A stretch of DNA of 14,441 bases from an uncultured Bacillota bacterium (GTDB taxonomy: Bacteria > Bacillota > Clostridia > Caldicoprobacterales > UBA3941): NCBI GenBank assembly GCA_937960725.1, contig CALGOY010000324.1, positions 1 to 14,441 of the forward strand, given 5' to 3'. The notes beneath the pieces are model-generated. The model did not search any database and was not told where the DNA came from. It saw only the letters and a program-made list of their open reading frames with translations. A program made the position numbers and the translations under genes. Shown here piece after piece: positions 6,477-14,433 of this stretch. Position 1 is the first letter of the stretch. Every line of letters begins with the position of its first letter.

Positions 6477-7556
6477 TTGAGCAGTACATATCCTGCTAAC
6501 TTAGATGATTTGCTTAAAATTACTGTAAAAAAGAACGGATCTGACTTGCATTTGGTGGCCGGAATTCCTCCCCACGTCCGAATTTTTGGCCAGTTGACTA
6601 GATTGGAGCTTCCGCCCCTTCAAGCCGAGGATATAGAGGCAATGGTTGAATCAATACTTGATGACAGGCAGAAAAAAGCCCTCTATCGCGATTTGGAGCT
6701 AGATTTTTCCTATACCATTGACGGCCTTTCCCGCTTTCGTGGCAATATATTATTCCAAAGAAATACCATGTCGGTCAATTTTAGGGTTATACCTTTGGAG
6801 ATCCCAGAGCTAGATGCCCTAGGCCTCCCACCAGGGGTAAAAAACTTATGTCATCAATCGAGGGGGCTGGTGCTTGTAACAGGGCCTACGGGAAGCGGAA
6901 AATCCACTACTCTAGCTGCTATGGTAAATTATATCAATCAAACTAGGAGCGTTAATATTATTACTTTGGAAGATCCTATCGAATTTTTACATGACCACAA
7001 AAAATCCATGGTACATCAGAGGGAAATAGGAACGGACACCCATTCTTTTGCTGAGGCGTTACGACACGTGCTGCGCCACGATCCGGACGTAATATTAATC
7101 GGAGAGATGAGAGACTTAGATAGTATGTCAATTGCCCTTACAGCGGCAGAAACGGGACATCTAGTATTATCTACTCTACATACCCAAACAGCTCCTTTGA
7201 CAGTCAGCCGTATCATAGATGTTTTTCAGGACAGCAAGAGAGACCAAATTCGGCAGCAATTGGCCAATTCCTTAAAGGGAGTTATAGCCCAGCAGCTTAT
7301 CCCAAAAAAAGATGGTACTGGTCGAGTAGCTGCAGTAGAGTTTATGGTAGGAACCCCTGCAGTTCGCAACATGATCCGGGAGGGGAAAGAACACCAGCTA
7401 TATAGTACAATTCAGACCGGAAATATCTTTGGAATGCAGACTATGGATCAAGCTTTGGTGCGGCTATACCAGAGGGGAATAATAAGCTATGAGGCAGCAA
7501 TGGAATACAGCGTTGATCCTAAAGAGATAGAGAGAGTTTTGCATACATCTAGGTAA
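6477..7556 (+). CDS. pilT: Type IV pilus retraction ATPase PilT
   Basis: PilT is the cytoplasmic motor that depolymerises pili, giving twitching motility and often DNA uptake. The 359 residues match the usual length closely. The N-domain 'LDDLLKITVKKNGSDLHLVAG' motif is at 9-29. Walker A GPTGSGKST is at 136-144, the Asp box 'LEDPIEF' at 164-170, Walker B 'DPDVILIGEMRD' at 202-213 and the His box 'GHLVLSTLHT' at 227-236. The PilT-specific C-terminal element related to AIRNLIRE appears as 'AVRNMIREGKEHQL' at 295-308. It lacks the tetracysteine zinc site of PilB, as expected. The start is TTG 6477, preceded by GGGAG at 6463-6467 and giving the normal PilT N-terminus; an upstream TTG at 6453 is in frame but has no good ribosome binding site. 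pilC follows after 17 bases. Confidence 0.95.
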   Translation: MSSTYPANLDDLLKITVKKNGSDLHLVAGIPPHVRIFGQLTRLELPPLQAEDIEAMVESILDDRQKKALYRDLELDFSYTIDGLSRFRGNILFQRNTMSVNFRVIPLEIPELDALGLPPGVKNLCHQSRGLVLVTGPTGSGKSTTLAAMVNYINQTRSVNIITLEDPIEFLHDHKKSMVHQREIGTDTHSFAEALRHVLRHDPDVILIGEMRDLDSMSIALTAAETGHLVLSTLHTQTAPLTVSRIIDVFQDSKRDQIRQQLANSLKGVIAQQLIPKKDGTGRVAAVEFMVGTPAVRNMIREGKEHQLYSTIQTGNIFGMQTMDQALVRLYQRGIISYEAAMEYSVDPKEIERVLHTSR

Positions 7557-7573
7557 GTGAGGTTAGTAAAAGG

Positions 7574-8785
7574 ATGATTGTTTACAAATACGAAGCTGTA
7601 AGTGGAGATGGCGCTTTAATATCAGGGAAGATAGAATCAACATCTGTTTCAACTGCAATAGAGCAGCTGCAAAACAGTGGATATATGGTTATAAAAATAA
7701 AGGAAGTAAGAAGCTTTAAACGGCCTAAATTCACTTTATCTAAATCAAAGGTTAAGCTAGATGAGATTAGTTTTTTTAGCCGACAATTGGCAGTAATGAT
7801 GGAGGCAGGTATCCCTATTGCTAGGGCTTTGGCTACATTAAGCAGCCAGATCAAAAACCCAGCCTTTCGTAACGCCATAGAAGTTATAGCAGCTGAGGTA
7901 GAGGGAGGTACATCGGTTAGCGAAGCATTTAGCCAACACCCCCATATATTTAACAAGCTTTATTTAGGCATGATACGCGCAGGGGAAGCTGGCGGCAATT
8001 TAGAAGAAAGCCTAATACGCATATCAGAACATACCCAGAAAGAAAAGAGCTTAAGAGATAATATAAAGTCTGCAGTCAGATATCCAATCGGGGTTTTGTT
8101 TTTCGCTACATTTATATTAATAGTTATGCTTATTTTTTTCATACCTATATTTGAAAACCTTTTTCCAGGGGATATGCCAATACCGCTGCTAACTAAAGGG
8201 CTTATTGTCCTGTCAAGATCCATACGGAATTACTGGTATCTGTGGTTAGCTATTTTATCCCTTTTAGCAATAAGTATTGTACATTATATCAAAAGCCCTA
8301 GGGGCTATCTGAGATGGGATAGGGTTAGATATAAACTTCCGGGATTTGGTCCTCTTTTCCATAGAAGTGTTATTGGAAGATTTTCAAATGTCTTAGCTGT
8401 TTTGCTAATCAGCGGAATCCCTATTATCCAGGCTTTAGAAACTGCTGCTTCAGCTTCTGGAAGCCCGTTGATAGAAAATATAGTAGAACAAGCTATTTTA
8501 CAAATACAAGAGGGAAGCAGCATTTCTGATCCATTAGAAACAAGCGGTTTCTTTCCTCCCACGATGATACAAATGCTCCGCGTAGGAGAGGAAACAGGGG
8601 CGCTGTCAGAGCTGCTTGATAGGATATCAGCGTTTTATGAAGAGGAAGCGGCGCTTATATCAAAAAATTTAATATCTATGCTTGAACCTCTATTGATTAT
8701 TTTCGTAGGTGTTTTGATAGCTGTGATGTTGATTGCTTTGTATTTACCTATATTTACAATTATTACTCAAACGGGAATGGGATGA
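7574..8785 (+). CDS. pilC: Type IV pilus inner-membrane platform protein PilC (GspF family)
   Basis: PilC is the polytopic membrane core on which pilins are inserted into or removed from the fibre; PilB and PilT engage its cytoplasmic face. The 403 residues have the standard layout. A small N-terminal domain ('YKYEAVSGDGALISGKIES', 4-22) precedes two T2SSF repeats. Repeat one (about 66-189) starts 'ISFFSRQLAVMMEAGIPI' and ends in a membrane segment at about 171-193. Repeat two (about 269-392) contains 'FSNVLAVLLISGIPI' and 'MLRVGEETGAL'. Further hydrophobic spans lie at about 219-238 and 370-396, giving three membrane segments. The start ATG is preceded by AGTGAGG (7556-7562), slightly far away, and AAAAGG just before it. 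The last bases overlap the pilM start in an ATGA, suggesting translational coupling. Confidence 0.95.
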   Translation: MIVYKYEAVSGDGALISGKIESTSVSTAIEQLQNSGYMVIKIKEVRSFKRPKFTLSKSKVKLDEISFFSRQLAVMMEAGIPIARALATLSSQIKNPAFRNAIEVIAAEVEGGTSVSEAFSQHPHIFNKLYLGMIRAGEAGGNLEESLIRISEHTQKEKSLRDNIKSAVRYPIGVLFFATFILIVMLIFFIPIFENLFPGDMPIPLLTKGLIVLSRSIRNYWYLWLAILSLLAISIVHYIKSPRGYLRWDRVRYKLPGFGPLFHRSVIGRFSNVLAVLLISGIPIIQALETAASASGSPLIENIVEQAILQIQEGSSISDPLETSGFFPPTMIQMLRVGEETGALSELLDRISAFYEEEAALISKNLISMLEPLLIIFVGVLIAVMLIALYLPIFTIITQTGMG

Positions 8786-9777
8786 TTGGCTTGCTGATTA
8801 GAAGCAGTATTGGAATTGAGATGGATGCTCGGGAGATTCGGGCTGTGGAGTTAAAGGAAAAGGCTGGTAAGCCTATTCTCCGGTCATGGGGTAGGCTTCG
8901 GTTTGAGCCGGATACTGTACACGACGGGATGGTCCAGGATCCCCATAAGTTAGGAGAAGCCCTTATAAGGCTATGGGAAATGTGTAAATTTAAAAATAAA
9001 AAAGCTATATTAGGCGTATTTAATCAAGGGGTAATCATCAGAAAGGCTGATTTCCCAAAAGTGCCCGATGAAAAAATAGAAGGCCTGATCCGCTACCAGG
9101 CTCAAAGTTATTTGCCGATACCCGTCGATAGTGCCGCCTTAGATTATATCGTCATAGGAGAATATAAAGGGGATGGAGGCTACAGAAGTGAAGTATTATT
9201 GGTGGCTGCTCAGTTAGACATGGTAAATAAATTTTTAGAGGGGATAGAGCAAGGTAAAATAAAGCTAAGGGATATAACGGTTGCACCCCTAGCTCTGCTA
9301 AATGCAATACCTGCAAGCAATATGCAGGGTACTGTGATCATAGTTGATATTGCCAATGAGCTTGGAAGCCTATTGGGGGTTATCGACGGAGTTCCCCGCT
9401 TTGTTCGAGGCCTTAAACTTAGATTACAGGATATTGTAGATCCAATGCCTTTACCATCGGAGACAACAGGGTTGCATTTTACTGGAGAACAGCTGGCAAG
9501 CTTAAATGAGGCTTTATATGACGAAATACGCTATTTTATTAATTACTTTTTAGCCCAAGAGGAGTTAAACAGAATTGATAAAATAATTTTAAGCGGCTGT
9601 GGAAGTAGGATTCAAGGGATAGAAACGGCATTGCAGGAGTCATTTGGTGTTCAAGTTGAGCTTTATGATCCCAGTACCGTACTATTTAACCTAGGAAAGA
9701 ACGGTGAAAACTTTAAGAAACAGGCATCAGACTTTGCGGTTTCTATAGGCCTGGCTATTGCAGGTTTGAAGGGATGA
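8782..9777 (+). CDS. pilM: Type IV pilus assembly protein PilM (actin-like ATPase)
   Basis: PilM is a cytoplasmic protein of the FtsA/actin fold that binds ATP and the N-terminal tail of PilN, linking motors to the membrane alignment complex. The 331 residues start with a phosphate-1-like motif ('IGIEMDAREIRAVEL', 10-24). Then come 'RYQAQSYLPIPVDSAALDY' (104-122), typical of the family, a phosphate-2-like stretch 'IIVDIANELGSLLGVIDG' (186-203), and an adenosine-type motif 'IILSGCGSRIQG' (268-279). No membrane segment is present. The ATG shares four bases with the pilC stop. pilN follows after 10 bases and carries the matching ILPP docking motif, which supports the pair. Whether this PilM hydrolyses ATP or only binds it cannot be told from sequence. 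Confidence 0.92.
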   Translation: MIGLLIRSSIGIEMDAREIRAVELKEKAGKPILRSWGRLRFEPDTVHDGMVQDPHKLGEALIRLWEMCKFKNKKAILGVFNQGVIIRKADFPKVPDEKIEGLIRYQAQSYLPIPVDSAALDYIVIGEYKGDGGYRSEVLLVAAQLDMVNKFLEGIEQGKIKLRDITVAPLALLNAIPASNMQGTVIIVDIANELGSLLGVIDGVPRFVRGLKLRLQDIVDPMPLPSETTGLHFTGEQLASLNEALYDEIRYFINYFLAQEELNRIDKIILSGCGSRIQGIETALQESFGVQVELYDPSTVLFNLGKNGENFKKQASDFAVSIGLAIAGLKG

Positions 9778-9787
9778 TAGGTTTATT

Positions 9788-10372
9788 ATGGAAATTAAAA
9801 TGGTGAGCATTCTACCGCCTTCTATAAAAGAACAGCGGAAGCTAAGGAGTGAAATTATAAAATTTTTATCCATGACGGGTTTAATATCAGTTATACTGCT
9901 GCTTTCAGGCATAATTGTTTTAAAATATCGTATATATATTGAGAGCGAATTAAGTTATATATCTGAAACAAGCAAGTTGCTTGAAGCAGAAATAGAGGCT
10001 AATAGAAAGGAACTTGAAGTTATAGAAAAAAAACAGAAACTGAAAAAGATAGTAGAAAACGCAATGGGAAAAATCCCTGACTGGGAAATGACAATAGAGG
10101 AAATTGTGAGCATAATGCCAAACGAATTCTATATAGAGGATATAGAAGCAATCTCTCATGAAGAGAATTTTGTTACAATTCGAGGAAAAGTGAATTATCA
10201 AAAAGCTATAAATAAATTTATCTATGAATTAAACAGAATGGAGTCGGTAAAAAATGTAGAAATCATTTATATAAACAAATTGCCTATGGAAGATGGGGCA
10301 ATGACGGAGTTTGCGGTAAAGATATATATTTCGGGTGCTCCTTATCAGCTCAAGATAGCTAGGAAGGTATGA
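9788..10372 (+). CDS. pilN: Type IV pilus alignment protein PilN
   Basis: PilN is a bitopic membrane protein that pairs with PilO and connects cytoplasmic PilM to the extracytoplasmic parts of the machine. The 194 residues have the expected order: a short cytoplasmic tail with 'VSILPPS' (6-12), equivalent to the conserved INLLP that binds PilM; one membrane helix (about 26-47); a charged coiled coil (about 52-90); and an alpha/beta domain (about 100-190) with the family-like stretch 'FYIEDIEAISHEENFVTIRGK' split across 114-134. ATG 9788 has an AGG at a normal distance upstream; ATG 9800, four codons later, is an alternative that would place the ILPP motif in the usual position. The 3' end contains AGGAAGG (10361-10367), the ribosome binding site of pilO. 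Confidence 0.85.
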   Translation: MEIKMVSILPPSIKEQRKLRSEIIKFLSMTGLISVILLLSGIIVLKYRIYIESELSYISETSKLLEAEIEANRKELEVIEKKQKLKKIVENAMGKIPDWEMTIEEIVSIMPNEFYIEDIEAISHEENFVTIRGKVNYQKAINKFIYELNRMESVKNVEIIYINKLPMEDGAMTEFAVKIYISGAPYQLKIARKV

Positions 10373-10373
10373 T

Positions 10374-10916
10374 ATGGATAGAAAAATCTATTGGAATAGG
10401 GTTGTGGCTATAGTTGTTGGATTGATTATGGTCTCAATATCAGTTGCATTTTTATGCTTTCAAATTGTTAAAGTATGTAAGGTGGTTGAAGCAGTAAAAG
10501 CTCGGGAAGCTTTTCTAGTGGAAGCTGATTCTATGCTAAATCACACTTCTCTAAATAGGGATGAGCTTTTAAAAGCTGAAGAAGAATTAAGTTTTATGCA
10601 GAGCATTATACCACATTCGTTAGATAATGCCAGTGTATTGGATTACCTTGATATAGTGGGCATCGAATGCAATATTGAAATCGTTAGCATAGCATTTGAG
10701 GAAGATGAAGATGGGGATGAGTACATCCAGCGGCCGATCCATATATCTATACAGGGAGAATATCAGTATATAATGAGTTTCATCACCCAGCTGCGAAATG
10801 GGCTGAGACCCTTTAAGGTGGCTGAAATAAAAATAGAAAGAACAGATGGATACTCCGAACTTTTATATTGTGAGCTGCTATTGTATGCTTTTATTCAAAG
10901 GCCACCGGCTGAATAG
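10374..10916 (+). CDS. pilO: PilO-like type IV pilus alignment protein
   Basis: This 180-residue bitopic protein is assigned as PilO mainly from position after pilN and from its layout. It has a short cytoplasmic N-terminus, a membrane helix at about 9-31, a helical linker (about 35-75), and an alpha/beta domain (about 80-175) with 'IHISIQGEYQYIMSFITQL' (122-140), which resembles the strand-helix signature of PilO. PilO and PilN form heterodimers through this kind of domain. An acidic loop (109-116) is unusual but has no obvious meaning. Sequence similarity within the PilO family is low, so the fold match is less certain than the neighbours. It starts one base after the pilN stop and is served by AGGAAGG within pilN; the next gene follows after about 30 bases. 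Confidence 0.78.
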   Translation: MDRKIYWNRVVAIVVGLIMVSISVAFLCFQIVKVCKVVEAVKAREAFLVEADSMLNHTSLNRDELLKAEEELSFMQSIIPHSLDNASVLDYLDIVGIECNIEIVSIAFEEDEDGDEYIQRPIHISIQGEYQYIMSFITQLRNGLRPFKVAEIKIERTDGYSELLYCELLLYAFIQRPPAE

Positions 10917-10948
10917 TTTCTATATGGGCTGGGATTGAGGTGAGAATT

Positions 10949-12706
10949 TTGAAATCTGGAGCTAGAAGAAATTATTTGGGGGATTATTTAATAAGCGCTG
11001 GTGTTATTACACAACAACAGTTAAAAGAAGCCCTTGATTATCAAAAGGAATTACAGAAAGAAGGCAAAAAAGAACTCCTGGGGCAAATATTGATCGATCT
11101 AGGGTATTGCACAGTAGAAGATATAATGAAAGCCATAGCTGCAAATGCTGGAGTACCTTTTTTGTCTCTTGAGGAGAGGCCAATAGACGAAAGAGCAGTC
11201 TCTCTTATAACCCCCGACGTTGCATTGCGCTATCAAGCCTTGCCTATTGGATTTGACGGAGACAAGCTTATGGTAGCCATGCTTCATCCAATGGATATAA
11301 TAGCCATAGATGATATCAGCATTATGACTGGATACGATGTTCAGCCTGTTGTAATCCCCGATATACAGCTAAAGCAAGCAATTGATAAGTTTACAGGTAC
11401 TGACTCGGGTATTGTTACCCATGAGGACCGTCGATTCTATTCCCAGCTTAACTTATCTCAGACGTCCAACGACAATGGGATTAATACAGCACAAGAAATA
11501 AGCACAAATCAATCGGATCCTTCAGCTCTAGATGATGCTGATAAACCCGCTGTTAGGTTATCTAATATGATCCTCAGCAGAGCAGTAAAGGCTAATGCTA
11601 GCGATGTACATATCGAGCCCTATAGGAGCGGGATGCGGGTAAGATTTAGGATTGATGGAGTGCTCCATGAGATCATGCATCCTCCTAAATCCATATATCC
11701 TCTGCTAATTTCCAGATTCAAAGTTATGGCCAATATGGATATAGCAGAAAGGAGGATCCCTCAGGATGGGCGATTCACTACTCGCATAGACGGTAAGATA
11801 TTTGACGTTCGGGTGGCTTCGATGCCGACTTCCTATGGAGAGAAATTAACTCTCCGGCTTTTGAATAGAAATGCTAAGCTGCTTAATCTATCCGAGCTGG
11901 GATTTCCTAAAAGTCAGTTAGACAGATTTCATAGCATAATAAACCTGCCCTATGGTTTTATCTTGATAACGGGTCCCACAGGTAGTGGCAAGAGCACTAC
12001 TCTTTATGCTGTACTGACTCGAATCAATTCTTCCAATAAAAATGTATTGACTTTAGAAGATCCCATAGAGAGATGGATAGATGGGATTAATCAGGTTCAG
12101 GTTAATCGAAAGGCAGGGCTTACATTTGCTTCCGGTTTGAGGGCATTCTTGAGAAACGATCCCGATGTAATAATGGTAGGTGAGATAAGAGATCGAGAAA
12201 CCGCTCTAATTGCTACTGAATCAGCCCTAACTGGCCACTTAGTTCTATCTACTTTACATACTAACGATGCAGCTAGCGCAATCACCCGTTTATTAGACAT
12301 GGGAATTGAGCCATATCTGATCGCTTCGGCTCTGGTAGGAGTTGTAGCTCAGCGTTTAGTTAGGGTTCTATGCCCTTATTGTAAGGAAGAGTATCAGATT
12401 CATAGAAATGAGCTACAAAATAGCGTTCCGGATTTTCCGTTGGAAGAAAGTTCTGAAATAGTAAGCCTTTATAGAGCCAAATCTTGCAGCAGATGCAATA
12501 AGACCGGTTATATTGGTCGCATTGGTATATACGAAGTACTATATGTTAGCGAAACAATCCAGAAAATGATATTAAACAAACAGTCAGCCAAACAAATTAG
12601 GCAGGCGGCAATAGAAGAAGGCATGATGACAATGCTAGAGGATGGATTATTAAAAGTGAGAAAGGGTATTACTTCCCTAGAAGAAGTCTTAAGAGTAATT
12701 GTATAA
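10949..12706 (+). CDS. pilB: Type IV pilus assembly ATPase PilB/GspE, full-length with MshEN-type N-domain
   Basis: This is the second extension-type ATPase of the operon, 585 residues. The N-terminus has two LG-type repeats typical of MshEN domains: 'YLGDYLISAGVITQQQL' at 9-25 and 'LLGQILIDLGYCTVEDI' at 43-59. These domains bind cyclic di-GMP in MshE and in some clostridial PilB proteins. Then follow the T2SSE N-half near 84-150, a low-complexity linker (about 165-200), Walker A GPTGSGKST at 342-350, the Asp box 'LEDPIER' near 369-375, Walker B 'DPDVIMVGEIRD' at 404-415 and the His box 'GHLVLSTLHT' at 429-438. Zinc cysteines are at 475, 478, 513 and 516. The catalytic core is clearly paralogous to the first pilB of the operon. 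I choose TTG 10949 because GAGGTGA (10937-10943) lies 5 bases before it; GTG 10940, inside that sequence, would add three residues. Confidence 0.93.
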   Translation: MKSGARRNYLGDYLISAGVITQQQLKEALDYQKELQKEGKKELLGQILIDLGYCTVEDIMKAIAANAGVPFLSLEERPIDERAVSLITPDVALRYQALPIGFDGDKLMVAMLHPMDIIAIDDISIMTGYDVQPVVIPDIQLKQAIDKFTGTDSGIVTHEDRRFYSQLNLSQTSNDNGINTAQEISTNQSDPSALDDADKPAVRLSNMILSRAVKANASDVHIEPYRSGMRVRFRIDGVLHEIMHPPKSIYPLLISRFKVMANMDIAERRIPQDGRFTTRIDGKIFDVRVASMPTSYGEKLTLRLLNRNAKLLNLSELGFPKSQLDRFHSIINLPYGFILITGPTGSGKSTTLYAVLTRINSSNKNVLTLEDPIERWIDGINQVQVNRKAGLTFASGLRAFLRNDPDVIMVGEIRDRETALIATESALTGHLVLSTLHTNDAASAITRLLDMGIEPYLIASALVGVVAQRLVRVLCPYCKEEYQIHRNELQNSVPDFPLEESSEIVSLYRAKSCSRCNKTGYIGRIGIYEVLYVSETIQKMILNKQSAKQIRQAAIEEGMMTMLEDGLLKVRKGITSLEEVLRVIV

Positions 12707-12719
12707 AAGAGGAATCTAT

Positions 12720-14057
12720 ATGAAACTACATAGAAATAATAGGGGAATTGCTCTACCCATTGTTTTGATAATTACAATTTTAGGAACTGTTCTATGGCAC
12801 TACAGCGTTCGAGACCTTATCTTTGCAGAAAAAAACTTAAAAAGGATGCAAGCCTACTATATCGCACGATCTGGTGCTGATGCTGTCGCTCAATATATAG
12901 TAGACAATCCCGATGGTATCGACATGAAGGAATATGTAGATGCTCTAGTTAATTCTCCTAAATCATATCCTACTTCTATTTCAGGGGATACAAAAGGTTA
13001 TTTTGAAATAGAGGTAACAAGGGACAGCGGGAAAGGAATTATAATAATACAATCCGTTGGCACAGTAGATGAAATAAGCCAAAAGGTCAGCTTAACTCTA
13101 TATGAGTTGGTTACAGGCGAGGAGCCCCTATTTGATATGGCGGTATTCTCCAATACTGCAATTGAGCTTAAAGGAAGTGCGAGGATAGAAGGGGATGTTG
13201 GGATAAACTCATTAGAGCCTGGCAGCGTAGTGCTAGCTTGGTCTACAGCAATAGATGGAAATTTGTTTATTGCTCCCGCTGCAGATCCAGAAAAGATCTT
13301 GACAGGAGCGCGGCCTAACCCTCGGGACAATATAACTAATGATATTCTTGAGATGACACAGGAGCGAGTGTATGGCTTGCCGCCCTTCCCCGACTTTCCT
13401 GAAGATCTGTCTTGGCGTGGCTCCTTCACTGTAGGCTGGAATCCTAGTCCTCCGTACCATATATATGAAGATGGGGAGTATGACAGTATAACAGTTAAGA
13501 GTGAGCTTGTTATTCATGTAGGAGATGAAGATCGGATTTTGAGAGTAAATAGCCTTGAAGTAAGTGGAAGTGGAAAGATAACCCTAAATAGGACCGGAAA
13601 AGGGAGATTATATTTATATGTAAATGACAATTTTAATATAACTAATGGTGCAACGATAAACAATGACGGGGATCCTGGAGATATATTTATATATTATAAA
13701 GGAAACTCTCCGGTTAATCCCAGCGGTTCAACAAAGATTGTAGGCTGTCTGTATGCTGAGAAGGCGGATATAGTAATCTCGGAAAGCGGAGGTATAACCG
13801 GACATATAATCACTGGAGGAGAAAACGTTTCAATTATAGGGGATGCAGAGGCAAACGTAAGAGCACTATATGCTCCATTAGCAAGAATTGTTGTCGCTAA
13901 CGGGGCCAGATTTAGGGGAGCACTTGTATGCGATTCCCTTACTGTAACGGGCAATTCGAGGGTAATATACGATAATTCAATACAAGATACATTTCCGGAT
14001 ATTTGGATGGGAGGTGAAGAAGACACTATAACTTATGCTAGGGGACAATGGCAATAG
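12720..14057 (+). CDS. PilX-like prepilin with large beta-rich C-terminal region
   Basis: This 445-residue protein has a prepilin-like N-terminus: basic residues, then RG at 8-9, then a hydrophobic helix from 'IALPIVLIITILG' (10-22). The 'AYYIARSGADAVAQYI' stretch (45-60) is typical of PilX-type and related minor prepilins. Cleavage would follow Gly9. The usual Phe at +1 and Glu at +5 are absent (Ile and Ile here), as is common in PilX/GspK-like proteins. After a globular linker, residues about 138-185 and 255-420 are rich in short strands ('AIELKGSARIEGDVGINS', 'ADIVISESGGITGHIITGG', 'VSIIGDAEANVRALYAP'), suggesting a beta-helix or bactofilin-like fold. It could sit at the pilus tip or cell surface. 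The ATG at 12720 is preceded by AAGAGGA (12707-12713); an upstream TTG at 12699 has no ribosome binding site. Exact family is uncertain. Confidence 0.75.
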   Translation: MKLHRNNRGIALPIVLIITILGTVLWHYSVRDLIFAEKNLKRMQAYYIARSGADAVAQYIVDNPDGIDMKEYVDALVNSPKSYPTSISGDTKGYFEIEVTRDSGKGIIIIQSVGTVDEISQKVSLTLYELVTGEEPLFDMAVFSNTAIELKGSARIEGDVGINSLEPGSVVLAWSTAIDGNLFIAPAADPEKILTGARPNPRDNITNDILEMTQERVYGLPPFPDFPEDLSWRGSFTVGWNPSPPYHIYEDGEYDSITVKSELVIHVGDEDRILRVNSLEVSGSGKITLNRTGKGRLYLYVNDNFNITNGATINNDGDPGDIFIYYKGNSPVNPSGSTKIVGCLYAEKADIVISESGGITGHIITGGENVSIIGDAEANVRALYAPLARIVVANGARFRGALVCDSLTVTGNSRVIYDNSIQDTFPDIWMGGEEDTITYARGQWQ

Positions 14058-14406
14058 CTCAAACAAAGTAGCATTGTTGAAAGAAAGCCAAGAAGGTTTT
14101 TCTCTGGTAGAGATACTAGTAGCCCTGTCTATTTTCTTTGTTATCGCAATGGCTTTTCTGGCACTATACACAAAAAGTTTTTCTGACATTATATACTCTG
14201 GCAACAAGAACAAAGCCCTATATAGAGTACAGCAAGAGTTGGAGGATTTAATTAATTGTAATGAGTCCGATGGAGAAGATGAGCTAGAAATAAATTTTCC
14301 AGGCGCGCCACGGCCTATTAGGATTCGTGGAAGAAAAGAGCAAAAAACTATTCAGCTGGGGAAAGAGGATGCCACGATAAATGTGTTTATTCCTAATAGG
14401 CATTAA
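14035..14406 (+). CDS. Minor prepilin with type IV N-terminal methylation motif
   Basis: This is a small 123-residue prepilin. 'EGFSLVEILVALSIFF' at 20-35 gives the classic class III signal: cleavage after Gly21, Phe22 at +1 and Glu26 at +5, followed by a hydrophobic helix to about 44. The leader would be a long 21 residues when started at ATG 14035. The C-terminal part is short and charged, compatible with a GspI/PilV-like minor pilin rather than a major pilin, but the subfamily is not clear. The start overlaps the end of the previous gene by 23 bases. TAA lies in frame at 14029-14031, so only ATG 14035 or TTG 14074/14077 can start it; the strong GGGAGGTGA at 14009-14017 is rather far from any of these. 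The prepilin peptidase that would process it is not in the window. Confidence 0.85.
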   Translation: MLGDNGNSSNKVALLKESQEGFSLVEILVALSIFFVIAMAFLALYTKSFSDIIYSGNKNKALYRVQQELEDLINCNESDGEDELEINFPGAPRPIRIRGRKEQKTIQLGKEDATINVFIPNRH

Positions 14407-14433
14407 ATTTAAAATCTAGGGGGTGGATATCTT

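Noticed and set aside
10109..12706. A separate type II secretion or competence system
   Set aside because: The presence of PilT with its specific C-terminal motif, and of PilM, PilN and PilO, favours type IV pili over type II secretion or a Com-type pseudopilus.
12998..13517. Two overlapping minus-strand open frames of 94 and 143 codons
   Set aside because: Both are opposite the PilX-like gene, whose + strand frame is continuous and has a good start site. No protein family is recognisable.
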